A DNA stretch of 64,000 bases from positions 1-64,000 of the forward strand of contig QVQC01000032.1 in NCBI GenBank assembly GCA_003428585.1, read 5' to 3'. Below the pieces are notes generated by a model, which was not told where the DNA came from, did no database searches, and was given only the letters and a program-made list of their open reading frames with translations. A program made the position numbers and the translations under genes. Of the stretch, positions 19,164-26,932 are shown in pieces (position 1 is the stretch's first letter; every line of letters begins with the position of its first letter). The stretch is from Nioella halotolerans (lineage in GTDB: Bacteria > Pseudomonadota > Alphaproteobacteria > Rhodobacterales > Rhodobacteraceae).

Positions 19164-20783
19164 ATGACCAACCATCTTTATTACGGCGACAACCTCGCGG
19201 TGCTGCGCGAAAGCATCGCGGATGAAAGCGTCGACCTCGTCTACCTCGACCCGCCGTTCAACTCGAACGCCTCCTATAACGTGCTGTTCCGCGGGCCGCA
19301 GGGCAACGAAAGCGCGGCGCAGATCGAGGCGTTCGACGACACATGGCACTGGACCGACGCGGCGGAGGAGGCATTTGGCGAGGTGCTGCGATCGGGCAAC
19401 GGCGCGGCGGCGGAAATGCTGCGCGCCATGCGGTCCTTCCTCGGGGAAAACGACATGATGGCCTATCTCACCATGATGGCCGTTCGCCTGCTGGAACTGC
19501 ACCGGGTGCTGAAGCCCACCGGCAGCCTCTACCTGCATTGCGACCCGACGGCGAGCCATTACCTGAAGATATTGCTGGATGCGATTTTTGGGGCGCGGAA
19601 TTTTCGCACTGAAATTGTTTGGAAAAGAACGAGTGCACACAATGATGCGCGACGAAACTACGCCGATCTATCAGACATTATCTATTTCTACACAGTCTCG
19701 GATAAATACTCTTTTTCGCCGCAATACCGGCCCTATGACGAGGCTTATGCTGAGAAGAACTTTCGTTTCACTGATCCAGACGGTAGAAGATATTCCAGCG
19801 CAGATCTAAGAAGTCCAAGCCCACGCCCAAACCTGACGTATGATTACAAAGGATTCAAACCTCATCCGAATGGTTGGACGGTTTCTCGTGAGCGGATGGA
19901 GCAATTGGATGCAGACAATCGGCTCATTTTCCCTTCTAAGCCAGATGGGCGAATTAGAGTAAAAAAATATCTCGATGAAATGCCGGGGCAAGGCGTTGGC
20001 AACATCTGGGACGATATTGGACCATTGTCGTCGCAAGCCCAAGAACGCCTCGGCTACCCCACGCAGAAACCCGTGGCCCTGCTCGAACGCATCGTCGCGG
20101 CATCGTCCAACCCCGGCGACGTGGTGCTCGACCCGTTCTGCGGCTGCGGCACCACCGTGCACGCGGCGGAAAAACTCGGGCGCAACTGGATCGGCATCGA
20201 CGTCACCCACCTCGCCATCGGCTTGATCGAGAAACGCCTGCGCGATGCCTTTCCCAAGGTCCAATTCACCACCCACGGCGTGCCGCAGGACATCGCCGGT
20301 GCGCGCGACCTCGCCCGCCGGGGGCGCGAGGACAAGAATTACTATTTCGAGTTCGAGAAATGGGCGCTGTCGCTGATCGCCGCCCAGCCCGGCAACCTCG
20401 GCAAGAAGGGCGCGGATCGCGGCATCGACGGCAATATCTATTTCGGCAAGACGCAGCGCGCCATCGTCAGCGTCAAGGCGGGCGACAATATCGGCGTCGG
20501 CATGATCCGCGACCTGCGCGGCGTCATCGAACGCGAAAACGCCGAGATCGGTATTTTCCTGACCCTGACCGAGCCCAAGAAAACCATGGTGACCGAGGCC
20601 GCCGCGGCCGGCCAGTTCCAGATGGAGGGGTTCGAGCCGGTGCCGCGCATCCAGATCGTCACCATCGAGGAGGCGCTCGCCCTGCGCGACCGGGCCGTGC
20701 GCCTGCCCGCGCGCCGCGACGATGCTTTCAAGCGCGCCGCCCGCGAGGAGGACAGCGGCGCGCAGGGGCGGTTCGACCTCTGA
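19164..20783 (+). CDS. Site-specific DNA methyltransferase (beta class) with Mrr-like C-terminus
   Basis: A 539-residue DNA amino-methyltransferase (N6-adenine or N4-cytosine). Motif IV DPPF is at residues 29-32 and motif I DPFCGCGTT at 323-331, the beta-class order. The recognition domain lies between. The last ~120 residues hold a nuclease-fold-like stretch, GADRGIDG and IVSVKAG, resembling Mrr_cat; the usual acid of the (D/E)xK site reads S, so nuclease activity is doubtful. The middle of the gene (19570-19980) is about 45% GC against ~70% in its flanks. No separate restriction gene is adjacent, so it is an orphan or a self-contained system. Confidence 0.88.
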   Translation: MTNHLYYGDNLAVLRESIADESVDLVYLDPPFNSNASYNVLFRGPQGNESAAQIEAFDDTWHWTDAAEEAFGEVLRSGNGAAAEMLRAMRSFLGENDMMAYLTMMAVRLLELHRVLKPTGSLYLHCDPTASHYLKILLDAIFGARNFRTEIVWKRTSAHNDARRNYADLSDIIYFYTVSDKYSFSPQYRPYDEAYAEKNFRFTDPDGRRYSSADLRSPSPRPNLTYDYKGFKPHPNGWTVSRERMEQLDADNRLIFPSKPDGRIRVKKYLDEMPGQGVGNIWDDIGPLSSQAQERLGYPTQKPVALLERIVAASSNPGDVVLDPFCGCGTTVHAAEKLGRNWIGIDVTHLAIGLIEKRLRDAFPKVQFTTHGVPQDIAGARDLARRGREDKNYYFEFEKWALSLIAAQPGNLGKKGADRGIDGNIYFGKTQRAIVSVKAGDNIGVGMIRDLRGVIERENAEIGIFLTLTEPKKTMVTEAAAAGQFQMEGFEPVPRIQIVTIEEALALRDRAVRLPARRDDAFKRAAREEDSGAQGRFDL

Positions 20784-20790
20784 TCGCCGG

Positions 20791-21510
20791 TCAGTCGGGG
20801 CCGTCCTCGCCCATGGTCAGGGTCACACGGTCGCCGGCGAACCATGTGTGGCCGTATTCCACCGGAATGCCCGCCGCGTCCACGTTGACGCTGACCGTGC
20901 GCAGGATCGGCGCGCCCGGTTGCAGCCCGAGGTGCAGCGCCTGCGTCGGCGCGGCCGGCTTGGCGGTCACGCGGGTCGAGGCGCGGGTATAGTCCAGCAG
21001 CCCGTGCGCGCGGAACGCGGCGGTGACGGAGGGCGTTTCGCGCAGGGCGTCGAGCATCCGGGGGAAACGGTCGCCGGGAAAGACGCTGCGAAACAGGGCC
21101 AGCGGCTGGCCATCGGAATAGGACAGCCCCTCGTAGACCTGCACCATCGCGCCGGGGTCGAGATGCAGCGCCGCCGCCTCGCGCGGATCGGCGCCGCGCG
21201 CGGCAAGGTGCAGCACCTGCTTGTCGGGCACATGGCCCGACGCGGTCAGGTTGCGGGTGAAGCGCACCCGCTGCCCGATGGGGTAGTCGGTGGCCCGGTG
21301 GGCCACGAAGACGCCGGCGCCGCGCCGCGACTGCACGGTGCCCGCCTCGGCCAGGGACGACAGGGCCCGGCGCACCGTGTGGCGGTTCACGCCGAAGCGC
21401 GCGGCCAGTTGCACCTCGGGCGGCAACCGGTCGCCGGGGCGGTAATGGCCGCGCGCGATCTCCTCGGTCAGCGTGTCGCGGATCGCGGTCCAGAGCGCGC
21501 GTCGTCCCAT
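20791..21510 (-). CDS. phnF: GntR/HutC family regulator of phosphonate genes
   Basis: A 239-residue regulator with an N-terminal winged helix (HYRPGDRLPPEVQLAARFGVNRHTVRRAL) and a C-terminal UTRA ligand domain ending PVEYGHTWFAGDRVTL, typical of PhnF. It is divergent from phnG with 97 bases between. The ATG at 21510 is the best match to PhnF N-termini, but the ribosome binding site is poor and a GTG at 21519 is possible. It presumably represses the phn genes until a phosphonate-derived ligand is present. Confidence 0.92.
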   Translation of the reverse strand: MGRRALWTAIRDTLTEEIARGHYRPGDRLPPEVQLAARFGVNRHTVRRALSSLAEAGTVQSRRGAGVFVAHRATDYPIGQRVRFTRNLTASGHVPDKQVLHLAARGADPREAAALHLDPGAMVQVYEGLSYSDGQPLALFRSVFPGDRFPRMLDALRETPSVTAAFRAHGLLDYTRASTRVTAKPAAPTQALHLGLQPGAPILRTVSVNVDAAGIPVEYGHTWFAGDRVTLTMGEDGPD

Positions 21511-21573
21511 CGGTGTCACCAAAGCTTCATCAAACGGCACTTGCCCCAGTATGGGACTGGCTGTAGATATTTG

Positions 21574-21587
21574 TCTAGTTGTATAGA
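21574..21587. promoter_or_regulatory. Candidate PhnF operator
   Basis: TCTA (21574-21577) and TAGA (21584-21587) form a dyad with a six-base spacer in the phnF-phnG promoter region. The nine bases TGTCTAGTT occur at 21572-21580 and again at 21609-21617, across the phnG start codon. HutC/UTRA regulators bind GT-N-TA-N-AC-type dyads, so this is the best operator candidate. The assignment is inference. Confidence 0.45.
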
Positions 21588-21607
21588 AATATGGACAGTT
21601 TCGCAAG

Positions 21608-22057
21608 ATGTCTAGTTCGGAAGAGATCGCGACCCGCAAGGCCCGGCTGACCACGCTGGCCACGGCCCCGCACGCCCGGTTGCTGGCGCTATGGCAGGCC
21701 TTTGGCACGCCGCCCGCACACGAGATGTTGCGCGCGCCGGAGATCGGCACCGTGATGGTGCGCGGCCGGGCCGGTGCCACGGGCGCGCCGTTCAACCTTG
21801 GCGAGATGACGGTGACGCGCTGTTCGGTGCGGCTGGACTCGGGCGCCACCGGCCACGGCTACGTGCAGGGACGGGGACTGGAGGCCGCCCGCGCCGCGGC
21901 GCTGATCGACGCGCTGGCCGAGGACGGGCAGGCCGAGGCGCTGGAGGCGGCGGTTCTGGCACCGCTGCGCGCCGAGGCGGCGGCGGCGCGGTCCAGCCGC
22001 GCGGCGAAGGCGGCAGCGACGAAAGTGGAGTTCTTCACCATGGTGCGGGGGGAATGA
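21608..22057 (+). CDS. phnG: Phosphonate C-P lyase subunit PhnG
   Basis: A 149-residue subunit of the carbon-phosphorus lyase core complex (PhnGHIJ). It carries the PhnG blocks LWQAFGTPPAHEMLRAPEIG and FNLGEMTVTRCSVRL and ends with a basic helical tail. With PhnH and PhnI it attaches the phosphonate to ribose of ATP. It is the first gene of the plus-strand phn transcript and its stop overlaps the phnH start (ATGA). Confidence 0.95.
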   Translation: MSSSEEIATRKARLTTLATAPHARLLALWQAFGTPPAHEMLRAPEIGTVMVRGRAGATGAPFNLGEMTVTRCSVRLDSGATGHGYVQGRGLEAARAAALIDALAEDGQAEALEAAVLAPLRAEAAAARSSRAAKAAATKVEFFTMVRGE

Positions 22058-22632
22058 GCATGGACGGCATGGCGATGAAGGGCGGCTTTGCCGACCCGCC
22101 GCGCGAGGCGGCACAGGCGTTTCGCGCCGCGTTGCAGGCGCTGGCCCGGCCCGGCCGGATCGAGGAGGTGGCGGGCGCGCAGCCGCCCGCGCCGGCCTCG
22201 CCCGCCGCCGGGGCGCTTTTGCTAACGCTGTGTGACCCGGAAACCGGGATCTACCTTGCCGGCGCGCATGACACGCCGGCATTGCGCCAATGGATCACCT
22301 TTCACTGTGGCGCGCCGCTGGTCGGGCCGGGGGAAGCGGATTTCGCGTTTGGCACATGGGCGGATTTGCAACCCGTCAATGCCTACCGGACCGGCAGCGC
22401 GGAATATCCCGACCGCGCCGCCACGATGATCGTCGAGATGGAAACGCTGGCGGCAACGGGGGTGCGGCTGACCGGGCCGGGAATCGCGACCGAGGCGGCG
22501 CTGAACCTGCCCGAGCTGGCGGCCTTCGAGGCCAATCACCGGCGCTTTCCGCTGGGAGTCGATTGCTATTTCACCTGCGGCGACCGGCTGGCCGGGCTGC
22601 CGCGGTCCACGCGAGTCGAGGGGGTGGCCTGA
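22054..22632 (+). CDS. phnH: Phosphonate C-P lyase subunit PhnH
   Basis: A 192-residue subunit of the C-P lyase core. It shows GGFADPPREAAQAFRAALQA, close to the PhnH N-terminus, a central LLLTLCDPETGIYL and a C-terminal FPLGVDCYFTCGDRLAGLPR. Starts with MSMDGM at an ATG overlapping the phnG stop, and overlaps the phnI start by one base, showing tight translational coupling of GHI. Confidence 0.95.
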   Translation: MSMDGMAMKGGFADPPREAAQAFRAALQALARPGRIEEVAGAQPPAPASPAAGALLLTLCDPETGIYLAGAHDTPALRQWITFHCGAPLVGPGEADFAFGTWADLQPVNAYRTGSAEYPDRAATMIVEMETLAATGVRLTGPGIATEAALNLPELAAFEANHRRFPLGVDCYFTCGDRLAGLPRSTRVEGVA

Positions 22633-23723
22633 TGTATGTGGCGGTAAAGGGTGGCGAGCGGGCGATCGACAACGCCCATGCGTGGCTGGCCGAGGAACGC
22701 CGGGGCGCGCCCGACGTGGCGGAACTGAGCATTGCGCAGATCCGTGAACAACTGGCGCTGGCGGTCAACCGCGTGATGGCGGAAGGCTCGCTTTACGACC
22801 CGGACCTCGCGGCGCTGGCGATCAAGCAGGCGCGCGGCGACATGATCGAGGCGATATTCCTGATCCGGGCCTACCGCACAACGTTGCCGCGCTTCGGCGC
22901 GTCGGACCCGGTGGAGACCGGCGCCATGGCCTGCGACCGGCGCATCAGCGCGACCTACAAGGACCTGCCGGGCGGGCAGGTGCTGGGCCCGACCTTCGAC
23001 TACACGCACCGCCTGCTGGATTTCGCGCTGGCCGCGGAGGGGGGCGAGGTGCCCGCGCCCGCGACCGGCGCGGCGGACGCGGAGGACATGCCGCATGTCA
23101 CGGGGTTCCTTGCTGGCGAGGGGCTCATTCAAGGGGAAGCGGAGGGCGCCGAAACGCCGCGCGACCTGACCCGAGAGCCGCTGGATTTCCCCGCCGACCG
23201 CCCCTTGCGGTTGCAGGCGCTTGCGCGTGGCGACGAGGGGTTCGTGTTGTCGATGGCCTATTCCACGCAGCGCGGCTATGGCCGCAATCACCCGTTCGTG
23301 GGCGAGCTGCGGGTCGGCATTGTCGAGGTGGAGATGGAGATCCCCGAACTGGGCTTTGCCATCGGAATCGGCGAGATGCAGGTGACCGAGTGCGAAACGG
23401 TGAACCAGTTCCTCGGCTCGAAGTCCGAACCGCCGCAATTCACCCGCGGCTATGGGCTTGTCTTCGGCCATAGCGAGCGCAAGGCGATTTCCATGGCTCT
23501 GGTCGACCGGGCGTTGCGATGGGAGGAACTGGGCGAGGATGACAGCGGCGCACCGGCGCAGGATTCGGAATTCGTGCTGTCACATGCCGACAACGTGCAG
23601 GCGACGGGATTCCTCGAACATATCAAGCTGCCCCATTACGTCGATTTCCAGTCGGAACTGGAACTGATCCGGCGCATCCGGGCGGAGGCGATCGCCGCCG
23701 GCGCGCGCGAGGCGGCGGAATGA
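22632..23723 (+). CDS. phnI: Phosphonate C-P lyase subunit PhnI
   Basis: A 363-residue nucleosidase subunit that displaces adenine from ATP so that phosphonate is joined to ribose 5-triphosphate. The N-terminus MYVAVKGGERAIDNAHAWL and the central GGQVLGPTFDYTHRLLDFAL are family blocks. The C-terminal region reads SHADNVQATGFLEHIKLPHYVDFQSELEL, with candidate metal/active-site His residues. It is followed at once by a perfect hairpin (23743-23768) and then by minus-strand sequence, so phnGHI may be a separate transcript from phnJKLN. Confidence 0.96.
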   Translation: MYVAVKGGERAIDNAHAWLAEERRGAPDVAELSIAQIREQLALAVNRVMAEGSLYDPDLAALAIKQARGDMIEAIFLIRAYRTTLPRFGASDPVETGAMACDRRISATYKDLPGGQVLGPTFDYTHRLLDFALAAEGGEVPAPATGAADAEDMPHVTGFLAGEGLIQGEAEGAETPRDLTREPLDFPADRPLRLQALARGDEGFVLSMAYSTQRGYGRNHPFVGELRVGIVEVEMEIPELGFAIGIGEMQVTECETVNQFLGSKSEPPQFTRGYGLVFGHSERKAISMALVDRALRWEELGEDDSGAPAQDSEFVLSHADNVQATGFLEHIKLPHYVDFQSELELIRRIRAEAIAAGAREAAE

Positions 23724-23742
23724 TCGGCGGCGCACAAAGAGA

Positions 23743-23768
23743 AAACGGCACCCCGAAAGGTGCCGTTT
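23743..23768. terminator. Bidirectional terminator between phnI and the minus-strand small ORF
   Basis: AAACGGCACC (23743-23752) pairs perfectly with GGTGCCGTTT (23759-23768) around CCGAAA. The stem ends in T-run/A-run on both strands. It lies 20 bases after the phnI stop and 39 bases past the stop of the minus-strand small ORF, so it can serve both. It is an unusual object inside a C-P lyase operon. Confidence 0.8.
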
Positions 23769-23806
23769 CCAACCTGCTCACGCCGTGGATCGTGGCGCGC
23801 CGGGCG

Positions 23807-23938
23807 TCACGCCTGGGCAGTGTCGCTGTAATCGGCGTCGTCCGCCGCGGCGCGGCGGGCCTCGATATGCTTGTAGATCGCGTTGGCGCCGATGGTGCAG
23901 CACACGACGGTGGCGATGCAGGCAAGGTAAAGTGTCAT
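23807..23938 (-). CDS. Small membrane-type protein, 43 residues, between phnI and phnJ
   Basis: I do not recognise this protein. The frame opens at an ATG nine bases after a clear AGGAG and encodes 43 residues. Residues 3-20 are hydrophobic (TLYLACIATVVCCTIGANA) and could span the membrane; three Cys lie at 7, 13 and 14. A charged tail follows (YKHIEARRA, then an acidic stretch). It is antisense to the operon direction and sits with its own ribosome binding site and downstream terminator in the gap that separates phnI from phnJ. Too short for confident homology; membrane location and any phosphonate role are inferences. Confidence 0.6.
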   Translation of the reverse strand: MTLYLACIATVVCCTIGANAIYKHIEARRAAADDADYSDTAQA

Positions 23939-24014
23939 ACGGATACTCCTGTTGAATGTGACGTGAAGCGATCGTCGCCTGCATTTGTGGCAGGTTAACG
24001 GCGTGGAGAGGGAA

Positions 24015-24851
24015 ATGATCAGCCATTACAATTTTGCCTATCTCGACGAGCAGACCAAGCGCATGATCCGCCGCGCGATCCTGAAGGGCGTGGCGGTCCC
24101 CGGCTACCAGGTGCCGTTCGCCAGCCGCGAAATGCCGATGCCCTACGGCTGGGGCACCGGGGGTGTGCAGGTTTCGGCCGCGTGCCTGACGCCGGGCGAT
24201 ACGCTCAAGGTGATCGACCAGGGCGCCGACGACACCACCAACGCGGTTTCCATCCGCAAGTTCTTCGAACGCACGGCCGGTGTGGCGGTGACCGAGCGGA
24301 CCGCCGAGGCCAGCATCATCCAGACCCGTCACCGCATCCCCGAGGTTCCGCTGACCGAGGACCAGATCCTCGTCTACCAGGTGCCGATGCCCGAACCCCT
24401 GCGCTTTCTGGAACCGCGCGAAAGCGAGACGCGCAAGATGCACGCGCTGGAAGAATACGGGCTGATGCATGTGAAGCTTTACGAGGATATCGCGCGCCAC
24501 GGCGAGATCGCGACCGCCTACAACTACCCGGTGAAAGTCGAGGATCGCTATGTCATGAGCCCCTCGCCGATCCCGAAATTCGACAATCCCAAGCTGGAAA
24601 GCCCGGCGCTGCAACTGTTCGGCGCGGGGCGCGAACAGCGGATCTACGCGCTGCCGCCGCATACGAAGGCGGTCAGCCTCGATTTCGAGGATTACCCCTT
24701 CGATCCTTCGCGCGCCGACCATCCTTGCGCGCTGTGCGGGGCGACGGACAGCTACCTTGACGAGGTGATCACCGATGACGCGGGCGGGCGCATGTTCGTC
24801 TGTTCCGACACCGATTACTGCGCCGGGCGGCGTGGTGAGGACGCGGCCTGA
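24015..24851 (+). CDS. phnJ: C-P lyase radical SAM subunit PhnJ
   Basis: The catalytic subunit that breaks the carbon-phosphorus bond of ribose-1-phosphonate 5-phosphate. In 278 residues it has the PhnJ-type cluster motif CX2CX21CX5C at Cys238, 241, 263 and 269, which binds a 4Fe-4S centre and SAM, and the glycyl-radical Gly at residue 30 (IPG-equivalent VPGYQVPF). ATG 24015 has a strong site (GGAGAGGGAA). The 76 bases before it, next to the start of the divergent small ORF, must hold its promoter or the gene depends on read-through past the phnI terminator. Confidence 0.97.
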   Translation: MISHYNFAYLDEQTKRMIRRAILKGVAVPGYQVPFASREMPMPYGWGTGGVQVSAACLTPGDTLKVIDQGADDTTNAVSIRKFFERTAGVAVTERTAEASIIQTRHRIPEVPLTEDQILVYQVPMPEPLRFLEPRESETRKMHALEEYGLMHVKLYEDIARHGEIATAYNYPVKVEDRYVMSPSPIPKFDNPKLESPALQLFGAGREQRIYALPPHTKAVSLDFEDYPFDPSRADHPCALCGATDSYLDEVITDDAGGRMFVCSDTDYCAGRRGEDAA

Positions 24852-24884
24852 GGCCGAAAATTTTCGGGAAAACCTGATGGGAGA

Positions 24885-24908
24885 GAAAATTCTTCCGGAA
24901 GAATTTTC
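24885..24908. repeat. Perfect 24-bp palindrome between phnJ and phnK
   Basis: GAAAATTCTTCC (24885-24896) is followed without spacer by its exact reverse complement. A second palindrome, CCGAAAATTTTCGG, lies at 24854-24867 in the same 80-base gap. Both are AT-rich against the surroundings. They could fold as RNA hairpins controlling the PhnJ:PhnK ratio, bind a dimeric protein, or be remnants of a dispersed palindromic repeat. No role can be assigned. Confidence 0.75.
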
Positions 24909-24931
24909 CGCCAGTGGAAAGGGCAGGGCCT

Positions 24932-25702
24932 ATGACTCCGCTTCTCGAGGTTCGAAACCTCTCCAAGTTCTACGGCGCGCGCATCGGCTGCGCGGATGTG
25001 TCGTTCAATCTGTATCCCGGTGAAGTGCTTGGGATCGTTGGGGAATCCGGCTCCGGCAAGTCGACGCTGCTCAACTGCCTTGCCGGACACCAGCCGCCGG
25101 ATACTGGCGAGGTGATCTTCGACACCCGTGTCGAGGGCCCGCGCGACACGGTGAGGATGAGCGAACCGGAACGCCGCATGCTGGGGCGCACCGACTGGGC
25201 CTTCGTGCACCAGAACCCGCGCGACGGGCTGCGCATGCGCATCAGCGCCGGCGGCAATGTCGGCGAGCGGCTGATGGCCGTGGGTGCGCGCCATTACGGC
25301 CAGATCCGCGACGCGGCGGAGGATTGGCTGACCCGGGTGGAGATCGACACCGGGCGCATGGATGACCGGCCCTCCGCCTTTTCGGGCGGGATGCAGCAGC
25401 GGCTTCAGATCGCGCGCAACCTCGTGACCGGGCCGCGGCTTGTCTTCATGGACGAACCCACCGGCGGGTTGGACGTGAGCGTTCAGGCGCGTCTTCTCGA
25501 CCTTTTGCGGGGGCTGGTGCGGCGCATGGGGCTTTCGGCGGTCATCGTCACCCATGACCTTGCGGTTGTGCGCCTTCTGGCCGACCGGCTGATGGTGATG
25601 AAGGACGGTCACGTGGTGGAAACGGGTCTCACCGACCAGGTGCTGGATGACCCGCAACACGCCTACACGCAATTGCTGGTCAGTTCGGTGCTGCAAGTCT
25701 GA
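24932..25702 (+). CDS. phnK: C-P lyase accessory ATPase PhnK
   Basis: A 256-residue ABC-type ATPase without membrane partner; PhnK docks on the PhnGHIJ core. Walker A GESGSGKST, signature FSGGMQQR and Walker B LVFMDEP are all intact, and the text CLAGHQPPDTGEV is PhnK-like. Start MTPLLEV at 24932 with GGAAAGG upstream; a GTG at 24914 is an in-frame alternative. Preceded by a gap with two palindromes, followed by phnL after ten bases. Confidence 0.94.
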   Translation: MTPLLEVRNLSKFYGARIGCADVSFNLYPGEVLGIVGESGSGKSTLLNCLAGHQPPDTGEVIFDTRVEGPRDTVRMSEPERRMLGRTDWAFVHQNPRDGLRMRISAGGNVGERLMAVGARHYGQIRDAAEDWLTRVEIDTGRMDDRPSAFSGGMQQRLQIARNLVTGPRLVFMDEPTGGLDVSVQARLLDLLRGLVRRMGLSAVIVTHDLAVVRLLADRLMVMKDGHVVETGLTDQVLDDPQHAYTQLLVSSVLQV

Positions 25703-25712
25703 GGAAGATGTG

Positions 25713-26393
25713 ATGATCGAGGTCGAAAACCTGTCGAAATCCTTTACCCTGCACAATCAGGGCAGCGCGGTGATCAAGGTGCTGGACGGCGCCGCGTTTC
25801 GCGTCGGACCCGGCGAATGCGTGGCGCTGACCGGGGAAAGCGGGGCGGGCAAATCCACCGTCATGCGCATCCTCTACGGCAATTACCTTGCGCAAGGGGG
25901 GCGCGTCAGCATCGGCGGCGTGGACCTGACGCGCGCCGCCCCGCGCGAGATCCTCGCCCTGCGGCGCGAGACGCTGGGCTATGTCAGCCAGTTCCTGCGC
26001 GTGGTGCCACGGGTGCCGACGCTGGAGGTGGTGGCCGAACCGTTGTTGGCGCTCGGGGTCGAGGACGACGCTGCCTTTGTCCGCGCCCGCGACCTGCTGA
26101 CCCGGCTGCGCATACCCGAAACGCTGTGGTCGCTGTCGCCCACCACCTTTTCGGGCGGCGAACAGCAGCGGGTGAACATCGCGCGCGGCTTTGCGCATGG
26201 CTACCCGGCGCTGTTGCTGGATGAACCCACGGCCAGCCTTGATGCCACCAACCGCGATACCGTGCTGACCCTGATCGAGGAGGCAAAGGCGGCGGGTGCG
26301 GCCATCGTGGGGATCTTCCACGATGCCGAGGCGCGCGGCCGGGTTGCCGACCGCGAGGTCGATGTCGGCCGCTTTACCCCGGTCGCGGCATGA
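25713..26393 (+). CDS. phnL: C-P lyase accessory ATPase PhnL
   Basis: A 226-residue ABC-type ATPase; with PhnK it forms a soluble ATPase pair acting on the C-P lyase core. Shows Walker A GESGAGKSTV, LRVVPRVPTLEVVAEPLL and signature FSGGEQQRVNIARG. A GAGGAAG site precedes ATG 25713. The stop overlaps the phnN start (ATGA). Confidence 0.95.
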   Translation: MIEVENLSKSFTLHNQGSAVIKVLDGAAFRVGPGECVALTGESGAGKSTVMRILYGNYLAQGGRVSIGGVDLTRAAPREILALRRETLGYVSQFLRVVPRVPTLEVVAEPLLALGVEDDAAFVRARDLLTRLRIPETLWSLSPTTFSGGEQQRVNIARGFAHGYPALLLDEPTASLDATNRDTVLTLIEEAKAAGAAIVGIFHDAEARGRVADREVDVGRFTPVAA

Positions 26394-26932
26394 GGCCGGG
26401 CCGCTTCATCGCCGTGGTCGGCCCCTCGGGGGTCGGCAAGGACAGCCTGATGGAGGCGCTGATCGCCGCCGAGCCGGATTTCCACCGGGTGCGGCGGGTG
26501 ATCACCCGGCCAAGGGATGCCGGCGGCGAGGATTTCGAGAGCGTCACCCGGGAAACCTTCGCGGCGCGCCGCGACGGGGGCGATTTCGCCCTGTGGTGGG
26601 AGGCGCACGGGTTGCTTTACGCCATCCCCGCCTCGGTGCATCGCACGCTTGCCCTTGGAATCGACGCCCTTGCCAACCTGTCGCGCGCGCATCTGGAACA
26701 GGCGGCGGCGGTGTTCCCGGCTTTCCACGTGCTGCATGTCACCGCCGCGCCCGAGGTGCTGGCCGCGCGGCTGGCGGCGCGCGGGCGCGAGACGGCCGAC
26801 CAAGTGCGCGCCCGGCTGGCCCGGCAGGTGCCGTTGCCCAAGGGGCTGCCGGTCACGGAAGTGGATAATGGCGGGCGACTCGCCGATGCCGTCGATGCCG
26901 CGCTATCGGCGCTTTACCCCGACAGGGTGTAG
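26390..26932 (+). CDS. phnN: Ribose 1,5-bisphosphokinase PhnN
   Basis: A 180-residue guanylate-kinase-like enzyme that phosphorylates ribose 1,5-bisphosphate to PRPP, the last step of the C-P lyase pathway. P-loop VGPSGVGKDSLM near the N-terminus, then ITRPRDAGGEDFESV. Its last 19 bases overlap, tail to tail, the convergent 2H phosphoesterase gene, so the two transcripts are antisense at their ends. Confidence 0.95.
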   Translation: MRPGRFIAVVGPSGVGKDSLMEALIAAEPDFHRVRRVITRPRDAGGEDFESVTRETFAARRDGGDFALWWEAHGLLYAIPASVHRTLALGIDALANLSRAHLEQAAAVFPAFHVLHVTAAPEVLAARLAARGRETADQVRARLARQVPLPKGLPVTEVDNGGRLADAVDAALSALYPDRV

